Source of the DNA: Gammaproteobacteria bacterium
Lineage (GTDB): Bacteria; Pseudomonadota; Gammaproteobacteria; JAJPIJ01
DNA length: 64,000 nt
Direction: 5' to 3'
NCBI GenBank assembly: GCA_022072255.1
Contig: JAJVHZ010000076.1
Location: 92,546 to 156,545, forward strand
A program made the position numbers and the translations under genes. Each line of letters starts with the position of its first letter. Within the stretch, counting starts at the first letter, position 1. The notes below the pieces were generated by a model. It ran no database searches. It was not told where the DNA came from and was given only the letters and a program-made list of their open reading frames with translations. Of the stretch, positions 44,863-53,992 are shown one piece after another.

Positions 44863-46719
44863 TTACGGCATGGCGAAGACCATCAGCACGCCGCCGTTCT
44901 TCGAGACGCTCTTCAGAGCGCGATAGCCGCCGGCCGCACCGAGCGCCCACTCGTCCGGAGCGGTATTCTCCTTGCGGAACGCGACGACCGCACCGGCCCA
45001 GCCACCGATGCCGGAGAGCACGCCGATGTACTGCTTGCCGCCGTGCACCCAGGTATGGGTGTTGCCGATGATGCCGGAGGGCGCCTTGAACTTCCAAAGG
45101 AGCTTGCCGCTCTTCTGGTCAACCGCCTTCTCCCAGCCCTCCAGCGTGCCGTAGAACGCGATGCCGCCCGCGGTCGTCAGCACACCCGACCACACCGACC
45201 ACTTCTCGGGGATCGACCAGACAATCTTGCCTGCATCGGCATCCCACGCGATGAAGTTGCCCATGTTGTCGTTGGTCTCGCTGTTGCCGAACTCCGGACC
45301 CGGAGACACCTTGCCGGCCGGGAACATCGTCAGGTTCGCGAACACGTACGGCTTGCCGGCCTCGTACAGCGGGCTGGACACGGGCTCATACGTCATGCAA
45401 ACGTGATTGGTCGGCACATAGAACAGACCCGTCAGCGGGCTGTACGCTGCCGGCTGCTGGTCCTTGCTGCCCAACGCTGCCGGGCAGATGTCCTTGGAGA
45501 CGGTGTCCTCGCCGCCGGAGTGGGTGGACTTCGACTCGACGACCAGCGGACGGCCGGTCTTCATGTCGACGTGCGTGGCCCAGTTCACCGCCGGATCGAA
45601 CTTCTCCGCCACCAGCAGCTCGCCGGTGACACGGTCCAGCGTATAGCCGAAGCCGTTGCGGTCGAAGTGCACCAGGGCCTTGCGGTCCTTGCCCTTGACC
45701 TTCATGTCCACGAGGATCATCTCGTTGATGCCGTCGTAGTCCCACTCATCGTGCGGGGTCATCTGGTAGGCCCACTTGGCCATACCGGTGTCGACGTCAC
45801 GCGCGATGATGGACATGGACCACTTGTTGTCGCCCGGGCGGACCACCGGGTTCCAGGTCGAGGGGTTGCCCGTGCCGTAGAAGAGCAGGTTCTGCTCCTT
45901 GTCGTACGGCCACCAGCCCCAGGTCGAGCCGCCACCGATCTTCCACTGATCGCCCTTCCAGGTCTTCAGCGAGGAGTCCTTGCCGACCGGCTTCAGCATC
46001 GAGGTGGTCTTCTCCGGATCCATCAGGATGTCGCTGTCCGGACCCATCGAGTAGGCGCGCCAGGCCAGCGAGCCGTCCTTGATGTTGTAGGCGTTGATCC
46101 AGCAGCGCACGCCGAACTCCGCACCCGACATGCCGGTGATCACCTTGTCCTTCATGATGTGCGGGGCGTTGGTGTTGGTCTGACCCAGCTTCGGATCGCC
46201 GTTCTTCACCTCCCACACCTTCTCACCCGTACCGGCCTTCAGCGCCACCAGCGTGGTGTCGTTCTGCTGCAGGAAGATCATCCCGTCGCCGTAGCCCAGG
46301 CCACGGTTGACGTTGTCGCAGCACAGCACGCCCTGCACGCTCTCCTCCTGGACCGGATCGTATTCCCACACGATCTCGAGGGTATCCAGATCGATGGCAA
46401 ACGTGTCGTTCGGGAACGCCGAGTGGATGTACAGGGTGTTGTTGCTGCGGCCCGTGGCCTCGGGCGGCAGTACCAGCGGGCCACCCTCGTGACCCTGCAG
46501 GCGGCCGGTGGAGAACGTCCACGCGACCTGCAGTTTGTTCACGTTGGAGGTGTTGATCTGGTCCAGGGCGGAATAACGCCAGTTCCAGTAGTTACCACCG
46601 GGGAAGGCCCAGTAGTTCGGGTCCTTAATGAGCTTCTCGACGCTTTCGTTCGCGAATACCACGCTGGGTACCGCCAACGAGAGGGCCGCGAATACCCACT
46701 TCTTATTTAATTTTCGCAT
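44863..46719 (-). CDS. xoxF: Lanthanide-dependent PQQ methanol dehydrogenase XoxF
   Basis: 618 aa with a signal peptide cleaved about residue 23 (SVVFANE). An eight-bladed PQQ propeller of the MxaF/XoxF family, oxidising methanol (and possibly formaldehyde) in the periplasm. Seen: vicinal disulphide Cys133-Cys134 (VLCCDN), metal ligands Glu201 and Asn285 (GNPSTWNP), catalytic Asp327 and the lanthanide-specific Asp329 ([10 protein letters not shown]), where calcium MxaF has Ala. The segment [15 protein letters not shown] carries an extra Cys206. ATG 46719 follows AAGGAGGAGGTC. It has a long leader with its own promoter and a strong terminator, so it is probably monocistronic. No mxaFI genes are in the window. 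Confidence 0.97.
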   Translation of the reverse strand: MRKLNKKWVFAALSLAVPSVVFANESVEKLIKDPNYWAFPGGNYWNWRYSALDQINTSNVNKLQVAWTFSTGRLQGHEGGPLVLPPEATGRSNNTLYIHSAFPNDTFAIDLDTLEIVWEYDPVQEESVQGVLCCDNVNRGLGYGDGMIFLQQNDTTLVALKAGTGEKVWEVKNGDPKLGQTNTNAPHIMKDKVITGMSGAEFGVRCWINAYNIKDGSLAWRAYSMGPDSDILMDPEKTTSMLKPVGKDSSLKTWKGDQWKIGGGSTWGWWPYDKEQNLLFYGTGNPSTWNPVVRPGDNKWSMSIIARDVDTGMAKWAYQMTPHDEWDYDGINEMILVDMKVKGKDRKALVHFDRNGFGYTLDRVTGELLVAEKFDPAVNWATHVDMKTGRPLVVESKSTHSGGEDTVSKDICPAALGSKDQQPAAYSPLTGLFYVPTNHVCMTYEPVSSPLYEAGKPYVFANLTMFPAGKVSPGPEFGNSETNDNMGNFIAWDADAGKIVWSIPEKWSVWSGVLTTAGGIAFYGTLEGWEKAVDQKSGKLLWKFKAPSGIIGNTHTWVHGGKQYIGVLSGIGGWAGAVVAFRKENTAPDEWALGAAGGYRALKSVSKNGGVLMVFAMP

Positions 46720-47061
46720 GACCTCCTCCTTACTCACTAGTTAACTGTTAACGAGTTTCCAGGCTTGATCTCATCACTCCCTTACTGACCCCCAGCTCCC
46801 CGAGACCAAGAAGAGAGCTAGCGGAAACTGGGTACTTGCCGTGTGTGCCGGCCCATTCCACCGTCCTCGGCACTAAGCCCGGGCGGTGCGAGCAGCTTCA
46901 AGGAAATTGGTGCGCCGCAAAAAAACATCACTGCATGCGGGAGTGAACGGGGGGCAGTGGTCGTTACAGCAGGACGATTCGTTTTAATTATCATTCAGTA
47001 GACGAACGTTGTGACCTGCAACGTTTCCCGGGCTGACTTGGTGCTCGCCAGCCACCCTTCC
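46720..47061 (-). promoter_or_regulatory. Long xoxF leader with attenuator-like element
   Basis: About 335 bases separate the predicted transcription start from the xoxF ATG, with no coding frame of note. On the minus strand, 46919-46946 contains a five-bp stem (TCACT / AGTGA, nine-base loop) followed closely by seven T, resembling a weak intrinsic terminator. A long leader with such an element could act as a regulatory UTR, but no known riboswitch was recognised. Confidence 0.35.
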
Positions 47062-47090
47062 TTTATAGACACCCCCCTGCTGTTTGTCCA
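47062..47090 (-). promoter_or_regulatory. Sigma70-type promoter upstream of xoxF
   Basis: On the minus strand, TGGACA (47090-47085), a 17-bp spacer, then TATAAA (47067-47062). Each hexamer matches 5 of 6 consensus positions with optimal spacing. It is the best promoter candidate in the gap between xoxF and the upstream secreted-protein gene. Confidence 0.6.
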
Positions 47091-47342
47091 GAAAAAAGCC
47101 CTGGTTTGAAGGGAACTTTTCTCGTCGCGAGCGGGGGATTTCCCTAGAAGGAAGGGATTATACGCACACCGTCCGGGACACAGCAATACTGACCATGCCG
47201 TGACGGCGGTCGATGGCTTACGGGGGCCGTTTTCCAGCCCGCGTGGGCCACGCATCCCCCGCGCCCGCAGCAGCGAAAGAGGCGCGGGAACCGGCCTCCC
47301 GGGCGGACTGCAATCCCGGTGGCGCACCTGGAACCGGAATGG

Positions 47343-47371
47343 AAAAAGGGCGCTCGTGACGCGCCCTTTTT
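47343..47371. terminator. Bidirectional Rho-independent terminator
   Basis: Inverted repeat AAAAAGGGCGC / GCGCCCTTTTT with seven-base loop TCGTGAC, flanked by A and T runs on both sides. It lies just past the stop of the minus-strand secreted-protein gene and separates it from the xoxF promoter. Confidence 0.9.
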
Positions 47372-47406
47372 CCCCTCGCACACCGGACCATCGTCTCGGC
47401 TATTGC

Positions 47407-47853
47407 TTACGGCGCTGCTTCCCCCGCGCCCGTCGTCGCAGCCTCGGATGTCGCCGCCGCGTTCTCCTCGCCCGCCGCGCCGGCTTCGCTCTTGCGTTTC
47501 ACTTCACGGACAGTAACAAAGCAGATCTTCTCCGCTTCCTCTCGCGCCTTCATCAGCGCGGCGTAGCCATCCTTGCCGATAGGCATGTCGCGAAAGACGC
47601 CGCCCTTGTCGCCGGGGGTATCCTTGTTGAGTATGTAGACATTGGCGTCGACGAACTGCTCATAGGTCATCTGCCCGGCGATTACGTCGATCTCGCAGGA
47701 ACACGACGTCAGATTCTCGATCTTGGGACCGCCGTGCCGGTCCACGCAGTCCAACGCGTAGTTGACCCGGTCGAGCGTCGGATAATCGTTTTCGGCATGC
47801 GCCAGCACCGGAACAGCAGCCAGCATCAATACCATTGCCTTTCCAAATTTCAT
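47407..47853 (-). CDS. Secreted Cys-rich protein of unknown function near xoxF
   Basis: 148 aa with a Sec signal peptide (MKFGKAMVLMLAAVPVLAHA, cleavage about residue 20). The mature domain YPTLDRVNYALDCVDRHGGP, then LTSCSCEIDVIAGQMTYEQF and ICFVTVREV contains four cysteines (about positions 36, 50, 52 and 111), enough for disulphides or metal binding. There is no CXXCH. The last 30 residues are a low-complexity Ala/Glu/Thr tail. GAGGAGG five bases upstream supports ATG 47853. It is transcribed in the same direction as xoxF but closed by its own terminator. I do not recognise the family. Confidence 0.8.
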   Translation of the reverse strand: MKFGKAMVLMLAAVPVLAHAENDYPTLDRVNYALDCVDRHGGPKIENLTSCSCEIDVIAGQMTYEQFVDANVYILNKDTPGDKGGVFRDMPIGKDGYAALMKAREEAEKICFVTVREVKRKSEAGAAGEENAAATSEAATTGAGEAAP

Positions 47854-48220
47854 TGCTTCCTCCTCATCGGGAATATTTCATATCGATCGATGCCATGCCC
47901 TCGAGTGCTGCGCATCTTACACCATGCCGGCCGATGATGATGCCGCGCCGGCCACGACGGGGCAGCCGGGTCTCGCCATGGAGGGAGAGTGTCCCGGCCG
48001 GTTTCCCCCTTCGACACCTCGATGCCGACTAGTTCACTCGCTTGGCCAATTCCGGGGAAACGCGTGCCGGGCTCAGGCGATTGCCCGCGCGCAGTCGTTA
48101 TACTTCCCGGACGCGACAACTGTGTGCCGCCGGGTGCCAGTACCCGGTCGCGCGACGGCCTGACCGCGATGACGCATCACATTGGGTCCGACCATTGAAA
48201 AACTTGAAAGAGAGAGACGA
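47854..48220. other. Divergent intergenic region between secreted-protein gene and galE
   Basis: 367 bp separating C1 genes from the polysaccharide locus. A TATACT (48099-48104, plus strand) could be a -10 for galE, but no matching -35 was found. No coding frame, repeat or RNA was recognised. Confidence 0.4.
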
Positions 48221-49198
48221 ATGAACCGGGTACTGGTCACAGGAGGCGCGGGATACATAGGCAGCCACGTGGCGCGGCAGCTCGGGGAGGCCGGACACGA
48301 TCTGGTGATCCTCGACAACCTGTCCAAGGGGTTTCGCGATGCGGTGCTGTACGGGGAGCTCGTGGTGGGCGACACCGGCGACCGAGACCTGGTGTCCGAA
48401 CTGCTGCGCCGTCACCATATCGACTCCGTCATGCACTTCGCCGCACACACGGTGGTCCCGGAATCGGTGGCCAATCCGCTGAAGTATTACGCCAACAACA
48501 CGTGCAGCACGCGCAATCTGATCGAGTGCTGTGTCGCGGCGGGTGTCAGGAATTTCATCTTCTCCTCGACCGCTGCCGTCTACGGCATACCGGCGTCCGG
48601 CAGCTGCGATGAAGACACGGCGACCATGCCCATCAATCCCTATGGCATGTCGAAGCTCATGAGCGAGCACATGCTGCGCGACGCCTGCGCGGCCTCGTCG
48701 ATGCGGCACGTGATACTCCGTTATTTCAACGTCGCCGGTTGCGATCCGCATGGCCGTATCGGCCAGTCGACGCGTGAGGCGACGCTGCTCATCAAGGTCG
48801 CCAGCGAGGCAGCCGTCGGCAGACGTGAGAGCATCGCCATTTTCGGCACCGACTACCCCACCCCGGACGGCACCGGCGTGCGCGATTACATCCACGTGGA
48901 GGATCTCGCCGACGCTCACCTCCGGGCGCTCGGTTATCTCGAGGATGCCGGTTCCTCGACTACGCTCAACTGCGGTTACGGGCACGGGTACAGCGTCAGG
49001 GAGGTGCTCGACATGATCGAGAAGGTGGCGGGAGTCAGGCTCAACATACGGGAAGAACCCCGCCGGCCAGGTGATCCGCCCAGCCTCATCGCTGTGGCGA
49101 ATCGCATACGGAAAACACTCGACTGGGTGCCGCGGTACGACGACCTGCCCGCGATCGTGCGCTCGGCATTGGCCTGGGAGCGCAGGCCGCGCTACTGA
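48221..49198 (+). CDS. galE: UDP-glucose 4-epimerase
   Basis: 325 aa extended short-chain dehydrogenase. NAD-binding VTGGAGYIGSHV at residues 5-16, catalytic Tyr-x3-Lys in PYGMSKLMSEH (about 146-150), upstream Ser in FSSTAAVYG, and GTGVRDYIHVEDLADAHL near the substrate pocket. Interconverts UDP-glucose and UDP-galactose, supplying sugar nucleotides to the neighbouring polysaccharide genes. ATG 48221 has GAGAGAGACGA upstream. The next gene is convergent with a 21-bp gap. Confidence 0.95.
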   Translation: MNRVLVTGGAGYIGSHVARQLGEAGHDLVILDNLSKGFRDAVLYGELVVGDTGDRDLVSELLRRHHIDSVMHFAAHTVVPESVANPLKYYANNTCSTRNLIECCVAAGVRNFIFSSTAAVYGIPASGSCDEDTATMPINPYGMSKLMSEHMLRDACAASSMRHVILRYFNVAGCDPHGRIGQSTREATLLIKVASEAAVGRRESIAIFGTDYPTPDGTGVRDYIHVEDLADAHLRALGYLEDAGSSTTLNCGYGHGYSVREVLDMIEKVAGVRLNIREEPRRPGDPPSLIAVANRIRKTLDWVPRYDDLPAIVRSALAWERRPRY

Positions 49199-49219
49199 CC
49201 GCCGGTGTGGTCGCCGCCC

Positions 49220-50281
49220 TCAGTCGGCGGCAACGCTGGCCGCGGGTCGTGGCTTTGGCGCGAGACCGGGCACACGGATCCAGTCAGGGCGCTTGAAAAG
49301 GAAACTCGCGGGCGTATTGCGCGTGGCCCAGAACAGCACCATGGCGGACAGCACGCTAAGCATGGAGATCAATGCCGCCACGGTCCCCGGATCAGACAAG
49401 ACGGGAACCCATTGGGACACCTTCAGGGACACCTGCATGGGGATGAAAAAACCGAGATAGGTAACGATAGAGTGCTGCCCCAGATAACGCAGCCAATCCA
49501 TCCAGTCGATCCGGGACAGTAGCGTACCCGTGGTGATCACGGCCGCGGTGCCGACCAGGCCCAGTACCAGCGAAATTCCCTGCAGCTTCGACAAGCCGGC
49601 TTGCACCAGGTAGGCGTTGACCACGACCCAGACCAGAACGGCAATCAGCGCCACCCGCGGGCGCTTGATCGCGCCTTCGGCCAGGCGGAAGACGTACGGA
49701 GCGAATGCGAAGCCGACGTAGAAGTAGACGTAGCGTACGCAAAAGTGGTCGACCATCACCCAGTCTTTCGACCCCAGCGGAAACATCTGCAGCAGGGCGG
49801 CCGCCGGCAACATCACCCACCACGGCACGCGCCGCGTCAATCGCGTCACGAGGAACATGATGGGCAACGCCTGGATGAACCACAACATGGCGAAGGGCTT
49901 CGAGATTATCCAGGCGATGAGGCTTTCATCGGGCTGGCCAAGCTCGCTCGCCGCCGTGCCTTCCGTGGCGACGCGCGCCGCGAAGAAGATGATGGTCCAC
50001 ACCACGAAGAAATACAGATAGTGCACGACCTTCTTGTCGAGATAATCCCGCCACGGACGGTCTATCACGCGCGCGAGGAACAGGCCCGAGAGCAGGAAGA
50101 AGTCCGGCATCCGGAACGGCCTGGCGAAGTCGGTCCAATAGTGCATCCACCCCGCCGTACCAATCTGCATCGTCATGTAATCGGCGACGTAAAGGGTGAC
50201 CACGCCGATGATGCAAATCCCCTTGGCGTAGTCGACCCAGGCGTAACGGTTGGACTTTGCGGACTTGGCGGTCGAACTCAC
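49220..50281 (-). CDS. Acyltransferase family 3 membrane protein
   Basis: 353 aa with about ten transmembrane helices, starting at GTG 50281 (GGAG seven bases upstream). The N-terminal YAWVDYAKGICIIGVVTLYV and RPFRMPDFFLLSGLFLARVI are typical of the acyltransferase 3 (OafA/WcaH-like) family, which O-acetylates or succinylates surface polysaccharides. It is at the downstream end of the minus-strand exopolysaccharide genes, though an 834-bp gap separates it from the next gene. Confidence 0.9.
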   Translation of the reverse strand: MSSTAKSAKSNRYAWVDYAKGICIIGVVTLYVADYMTMQIGTAGWMHYWTDFARPFRMPDFFLLSGLFLARVIDRPWRDYLDKKVVHYLYFFVVWTIIFFAARVATEGTAASELGQPDESLIAWIISKPFAMLWFIQALPIMFLVTRLTRRVPWWVMLPAAALLQMFPLGSKDWVMVDHFCVRYVYFYVGFAFAPYVFRLAEGAIKRPRVALIAVLVWVVVNAYLVQAGLSKLQGISLVLGLVGTAAVITTGTLLSRIDWMDWLRYLGQHSIVTYLGFFIPMQVSLKVSQWVPVLSDPGTVAALISMLSVLSAMVLFWATRNTPASFLFKRPDWIRVPGLAPKPRPAASVAAD

Positions 50282-51115
50282 ACTTGCGCTCCAATCACTC
50301 CGTGGACCCGGCTGGTGGTCACTGCGATACGGCCGATGGGGCCGTTGCTCCCAGCCCGTTGGGCGCAGGCGCCCCCGACTCTACTCCGATAAGGCCGCGA
50401 GCATGGACCCGCTGTCACCGGCAGCCGGCCCACCGCACCGAGGACCACCGGCTGGCGCAGATTCTCATCTGCACTCTCACACCCGACAAGCTTTGTAGGC
50501 GCATTATTCGACCCAAGTCGCGTTCCCGGCCAGCATCGCGACCAAGACAGCTGCGGCTAATCGTCCGGGTGCCCCTGGCGGAGCGTTTCTGGCACTTGAA
50601 CATATGGCAGCCCGGCGCAGCCCTATGCGCCGATGGCCCTGTGGATAGCGTCGCGGTGTATCAAGGCGGTGGCGATGTATCCCGGCAGCCCGGCCGGCAT
50701 CAGATACTCTCCGCCCGACATCCCCGGGGGCAGGATTCGCATGCCACCACATCCGCAGGGCCCCTTCGGCTTCCAGCTTTCTCCGAGGAGACACGCGGCG
50801 CTTTGGATCGACGTGATGTGGGACACGCTGTCCGAATTCCGCCATGGTCGGTGGAGCGTTCCGAGCGCATGTCGATGCCGGCATCCATAGTGCGAAGGGG
50901 CGCGCCGTCTGGAAAGTCCACACTTATTGCCATCGGGCAGCCTCCTTGGGGACCGTTATGACTTCGCAGACGATCCGTTCTCCACGTACTGCCCGAGTTC
51001 CTTCAACCGGTACCTATTTCTGCTCCGCTATTTGGTCGCCGCCGACGCCTGGCAGAAAAGCCTCGAACCCGTCGTTGCCCGATTGCCTTTCGGTCGGCCT
51101 GCCCATGCCTCTCCC
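50282..51115. other. 834-bp region without a confident gene
   Basis: Lies between the acyltransferase and the first FemAB-like gene. Several short overlapping frames exist on both strands but none resembles a known protein. The only one with a good ribosome binding site is described separately at 50700-50933. Confidence 0.5.
50700..50933 (-). pseudogene. Small ORF or gene remnant with strong ribosome binding site
   Basis: 77 aa frame beginning MAISVDFPDGAPLRTMDAGI, with AAGGAGG seven bases before the ATG. After about 45 residues the sequence becomes basic and unlike a folded protein. A frame shifted by one base continues with protein-like text (GMRILPPGMSGGEYLMPAGL, ending at 50623). This fits a frameshifted remnant of a ~100 aa gene, but chance cannot be excluded. 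Confidence 0.25.
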
Positions 51116-52267
51116 CTAGCTCGTCAGCATTCTTCTGGCACGTTGATACACCGGATCCACGTGCATGAGTCTCGCGGCCAGGTACCCCGTCGGTCCGGGC
51201 GGGAGAATAACGAAATCGACGCCCTCCGCCCCCTCCTTCCCGCCCCACCTCGATTTGTAGTGCGCGTCCCCGCTGCCCATGTCGATCGCCCGGACACCGC
51301 GTTCCGCACAGTTCTCGAGGTCGCGCAGATACAGGATCCACCCGGCTCGATATTGCGCGAATTCCTCGTCGTACTGATTGGCAATCAGGTATCGTGTCGA
51401 ACCCGATGTCAGGGTAAACCGAAACGCGATCGGCTGCTTGTTGAAGTACACCAGCCAGACATCGAGTTGCCCCTTCGGACCAAGCTGTCGCGTGCAGATT
51501 TGTTCCCAGAACTTCAGGCCCTCGTTCGACATGTAGCGAGGCTGCCCTGACTTGCTGGTCCCCAGCCAGGATTTCTTCTCGATAGCCCCGCATGCCTCGA
51601 GCATGATCCGCAGCTCTTCGCCCTGTGGATTGCTGTAGTGCTGGATCTCGGATTCTCCCTCCCGCTGCATACGGCGCTCGTAGGAGCGGATGCGCTTCAT
51701 GGAAGAATGCTCGCGTACCATCTCCTGATACTCATGGGCAGTGGCTGGAATCTCATGGGCAACGATGGTCGGCTTGTTGATGAACTTGACCAGCCGGCGG
51801 CAGCCTGTCGACAGCTCTTCCAGAAGTCTGGCCCTCTCCGGGTATGCCGTGTCGGTAGGACCGAAGCGGTACAACTCGAACCATCCCTGCGTCTTCAGCA
51901 ATGCCTGCGCCAAGGCCGCGCAGACCCGCTCATGCACTGCATCGTGACACACGAAACCGCGTACGGGCTGGTAGTACCCGGGCAGGCACCAGAACGGGAC
52001 GTGAAAGGTCTGCCGCTTCGCCAAAGGCAGTATTCCCCGCACCACGCCCTGGCGATCACGGGCCATCAACACGCGGCTCTCCCCGGTCCATGGCCCCGAA
52101 CTGCCGAGATGCTGCATCCACGCGGAATACCACTCGTATCCGAACAGCTTCTGATGCTCGGGAGCGTCCGCGAGACAGCGATCCCACGCCTCTCTTACAT
52201 CCGGGAGCTGGCCATTGCGTCCCTCCAGGATCTCTACGGAGATTGAAGCACCGCCCGAGGTCGTCAT
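51116..52267 (-). CDS. FemAB/GNAT-like acyltransferase (first copy)
   Basis: 383 aa from ATG 52267 (AGGA eight bases upstream). Two tandem GNAT-like halves, as in the BioF2-like/FemAB group. Seen: FGYEWYSAWMQHLGSSGPW in the first half and WLVYFNKQPIAFRFTLTSGS, QYDEEFAQYRAGWILYLRDL and VRAIDMGSGDAHYKSRWGGK in the second. Members transfer amino acids or acyl groups in cell-wall and polysaccharide biosynthesis and are common in exopolysaccharide loci associated with exosortase systems. A paralogue lies 273 bp upstream. The precise donor and acceptor are unknown. Confidence 0.85.
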   Translation of the reverse strand: MTTSGGASISVEILEGRNGQLPDVREAWDRCLADAPEHQKLFGYEWYSAWMQHLGSSGPWTGESRVLMARDRQGVVRGILPLAKRQTFHVPFWCLPGYYQPVRGFVCHDAVHERVCAALAQALLKTQGWFELYRFGPTDTAYPERARLLEELSTGCRRLVKFINKPTIVAHEIPATAHEYQEMVREHSSMKRIRSYERRMQREGESEIQHYSNPQGEELRIMLEACGAIEKKSWLGTSKSGQPRYMSNEGLKFWEQICTRQLGPKGQLDVWLVYFNKQPIAFRFTLTSGSTRYLIANQYDEEFAQYRAGWILYLRDLENCAERGVRAIDMGSGDAHYKSRWGGKEGAEGVDFVILPPGPTGYLAARLMHVDPVYQRARRMLTS

Positions 52268-52540
52268 CGTTTCGTCCTGAAATTGAAAATCATTGATCGT
52301 TGTTGCCAGCTGCCGGAGTGCGTTCTGCCGCGTGCGGCACACGGTTGCTCGCGATACCGGCCAGGCCCGGCGGTTTCCACGTCCATCCGGCCAGCAGGCG
52401 ATTGCAGTGCAGTGGATGCGATCCCCGCGCCGTGCCCTGGACGCCAACCATCCGGCGACACCATGGCGCCGGATTTGCCGCCGTCGTAACGCCTGGCACG
52501 TCGCGACACGATACCTCCGCAACAGCCCCGGAACAGCCCA

Positions 52541-53704
52541 TCAGGTCTCCGGCGCTTCGCCGCGTTTCATCTTCTTTTTCAGCCACTCTCGGAACCGGAT
52601 GAACATTGCGTGCGAACCAATCAGCATTCGGTTGCGCACGGTATCACGCATGACCAGCATCAGTGCGTCGTCGTACACCTCGTTGCTGTACAGACCCTTG
52701 TATGCCGCGTCACCAGTACCGAAATTGAACCACCTGGCCGGCCGCTCCGAAACGACGTCCTCTATCACGCGCAGGAACAACACCGTGCCGGGCGATGCCT
52801 CGGAAAGTCCGTGGTCGAACCCCACCTCCGTGGCATTGAACACGTCGGCGTACTGATAGCCGATGAGAAACGCGCACGGGGTCTCACCGTAGTAGAGCAG
52901 ATACGATCGCAGCAGACCGGAATCCGCGAGATGTGTCTGCCGTACAGACTCTTCGGCGCTGGTTATCACGCGCACACCTATATTCCTGAACTGCCATGAC
53001 TTCTTCGAGATGACCCCAGCCGTCTCAAGGAACATCGCCACCTGATCCGCCCGATCGATTCGCACGAGTCGGGACCCCGGCGTTACGGAGGGGTCGAATC
53101 CCTTCAGCCGTCGCTTGAAATTCCTCCGGGTGCGGCTGTTCTTCGATTCGAGGAATTCCTCGAATGTCTCCGGAAGGCGAATCAGGTGGTGACTGTGCAG
53201 GCCGTTCATGGCGTGACACAACCACCCCCCCTTTCCATACTCGTGAAGGTATCTCCACGTCGAAGATTCGGCAGGCAGTGTCTTGAAGAACAGCCCGCGA
53301 CAGGCCGGGAACTCCCGAGCGATCGCGTCATAGAGTCCCGCATGCGCGGAGGCGTCCGCGACCAGCAGCGGCTGACTGCCGAGAACGTTGGCGACGCGGA
53401 TCCTGGGTCCGAAGAATGAACGCTCGCCGATGTCGAAGTTCAGCGGCAAGTCCTGCATCCGCAGGGCCACCACGCCGACAATCTCGTCCCCGCCGTTATT
53501 CACCAGTGCCACCACGTGGTCCGCGCTCCTGTCGTGAAGCGCAAGGTTCTCCAGCCAGGGTGGCGATTGATAGAGCGCATCGGGATTGCCGCCTGCCGCG
53601 ACGAGCTTCTCCCAGGCCTCGCGAACCACGGGCGTTCGTACCGCCTCGGCGGCATCGAGAAAGCGAACTGACCACTTGTCCTCTACCATCTTCGAGGCTT
53701 CCAT
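52541..53704 (-). CDS. FemAB/GNAT-like acyltransferase (second copy)
   Basis: 387 aa from ATG 53704; ATG 53689 is an alternative. It has the same two-domain layout as its downstream neighbour, ending with LFLRVIEDVVSERPARWFNF and GTGDAAYKGLYSNEVYDDAL, where the other copy has MGSGDAHYKSRWG. FSxP-type peptidyl transferase residues are not identifiable, so amino-acid transfer is inferred from family and context. It is separated from the glycosyltransferase upstream by 288 bp, in which I see no gene. Confidence 0.85.
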   Translation of the reverse strand: MEASKMVEDKWSVRFLDAAEAVRTPVVREAWEKLVAAGGNPDALYQSPPWLENLALHDRSADHVVALVNNGGDEIVGVVALRMQDLPLNFDIGERSFFGPRIRVANVLGSQPLLVADASAHAGLYDAIAREFPACRGLFFKTLPAESSTWRYLHEYGKGGWLCHAMNGLHSHHLIRLPETFEEFLESKNSRTRRNFKRRLKGFDPSVTPGSRLVRIDRADQVAMFLETAGVISKKSWQFRNIGVRVITSAEESVRQTHLADSGLLRSYLLYYGETPCAFLIGYQYADVFNATEVGFDHGLSEASPGTVLFLRVIEDVVSERPARWFNFGTGDAAYKGLYSNEVYDDALMLVMRDTVRNRMLIGSHAMFIRFREWLKKKMKRGEAPET

Positions 53705-53992
53705 ACGGTCACGCAACGATTTCCGTGCTGAATGTATTGCGCATCCGTGTTGCAGAACACGGCCATGTTGAATAGTCGCTACAACACAGCGCGCGGATGC
53801 TAGCAAAACCAGATCTGTCGAACCAGCACTCCGTCTGTACCTGCGTCACAGACCAGAAAGCGTGCAGTAACTGCTGGCAACAGCCCTGCCCGTGACGTGC
53901 CGGAATCGGGCAGGGCCGCGACAAGGCGGAACTCGTGGACCCCCTATTCGTTATCGTAGTGCTGGCGCGAGCCACGGCAGCGGGTTGCAGTG

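Noticed and set aside
44755..46710. Long plus-strand frame opposite xoxF, and similar frames opposite fhcA, fdhA and the ABC exporter
   Set aside because: They mirror confidently identified genes, have composition typical of antisense frames and lack recognisable motifs.
46995..47381. 128-codon minus-strand frame in the gap upstream of xoxF
   Set aside because: It spans the terminator and the promoter, has no ribosome binding site or similarity, and reads as non-coding.
47407..47853. XoxG-like cytochrome c
   Set aside because: There is no CXXCH motif. The cysteines (SCSCE and others) cannot bind a c-type haem in the usual way.
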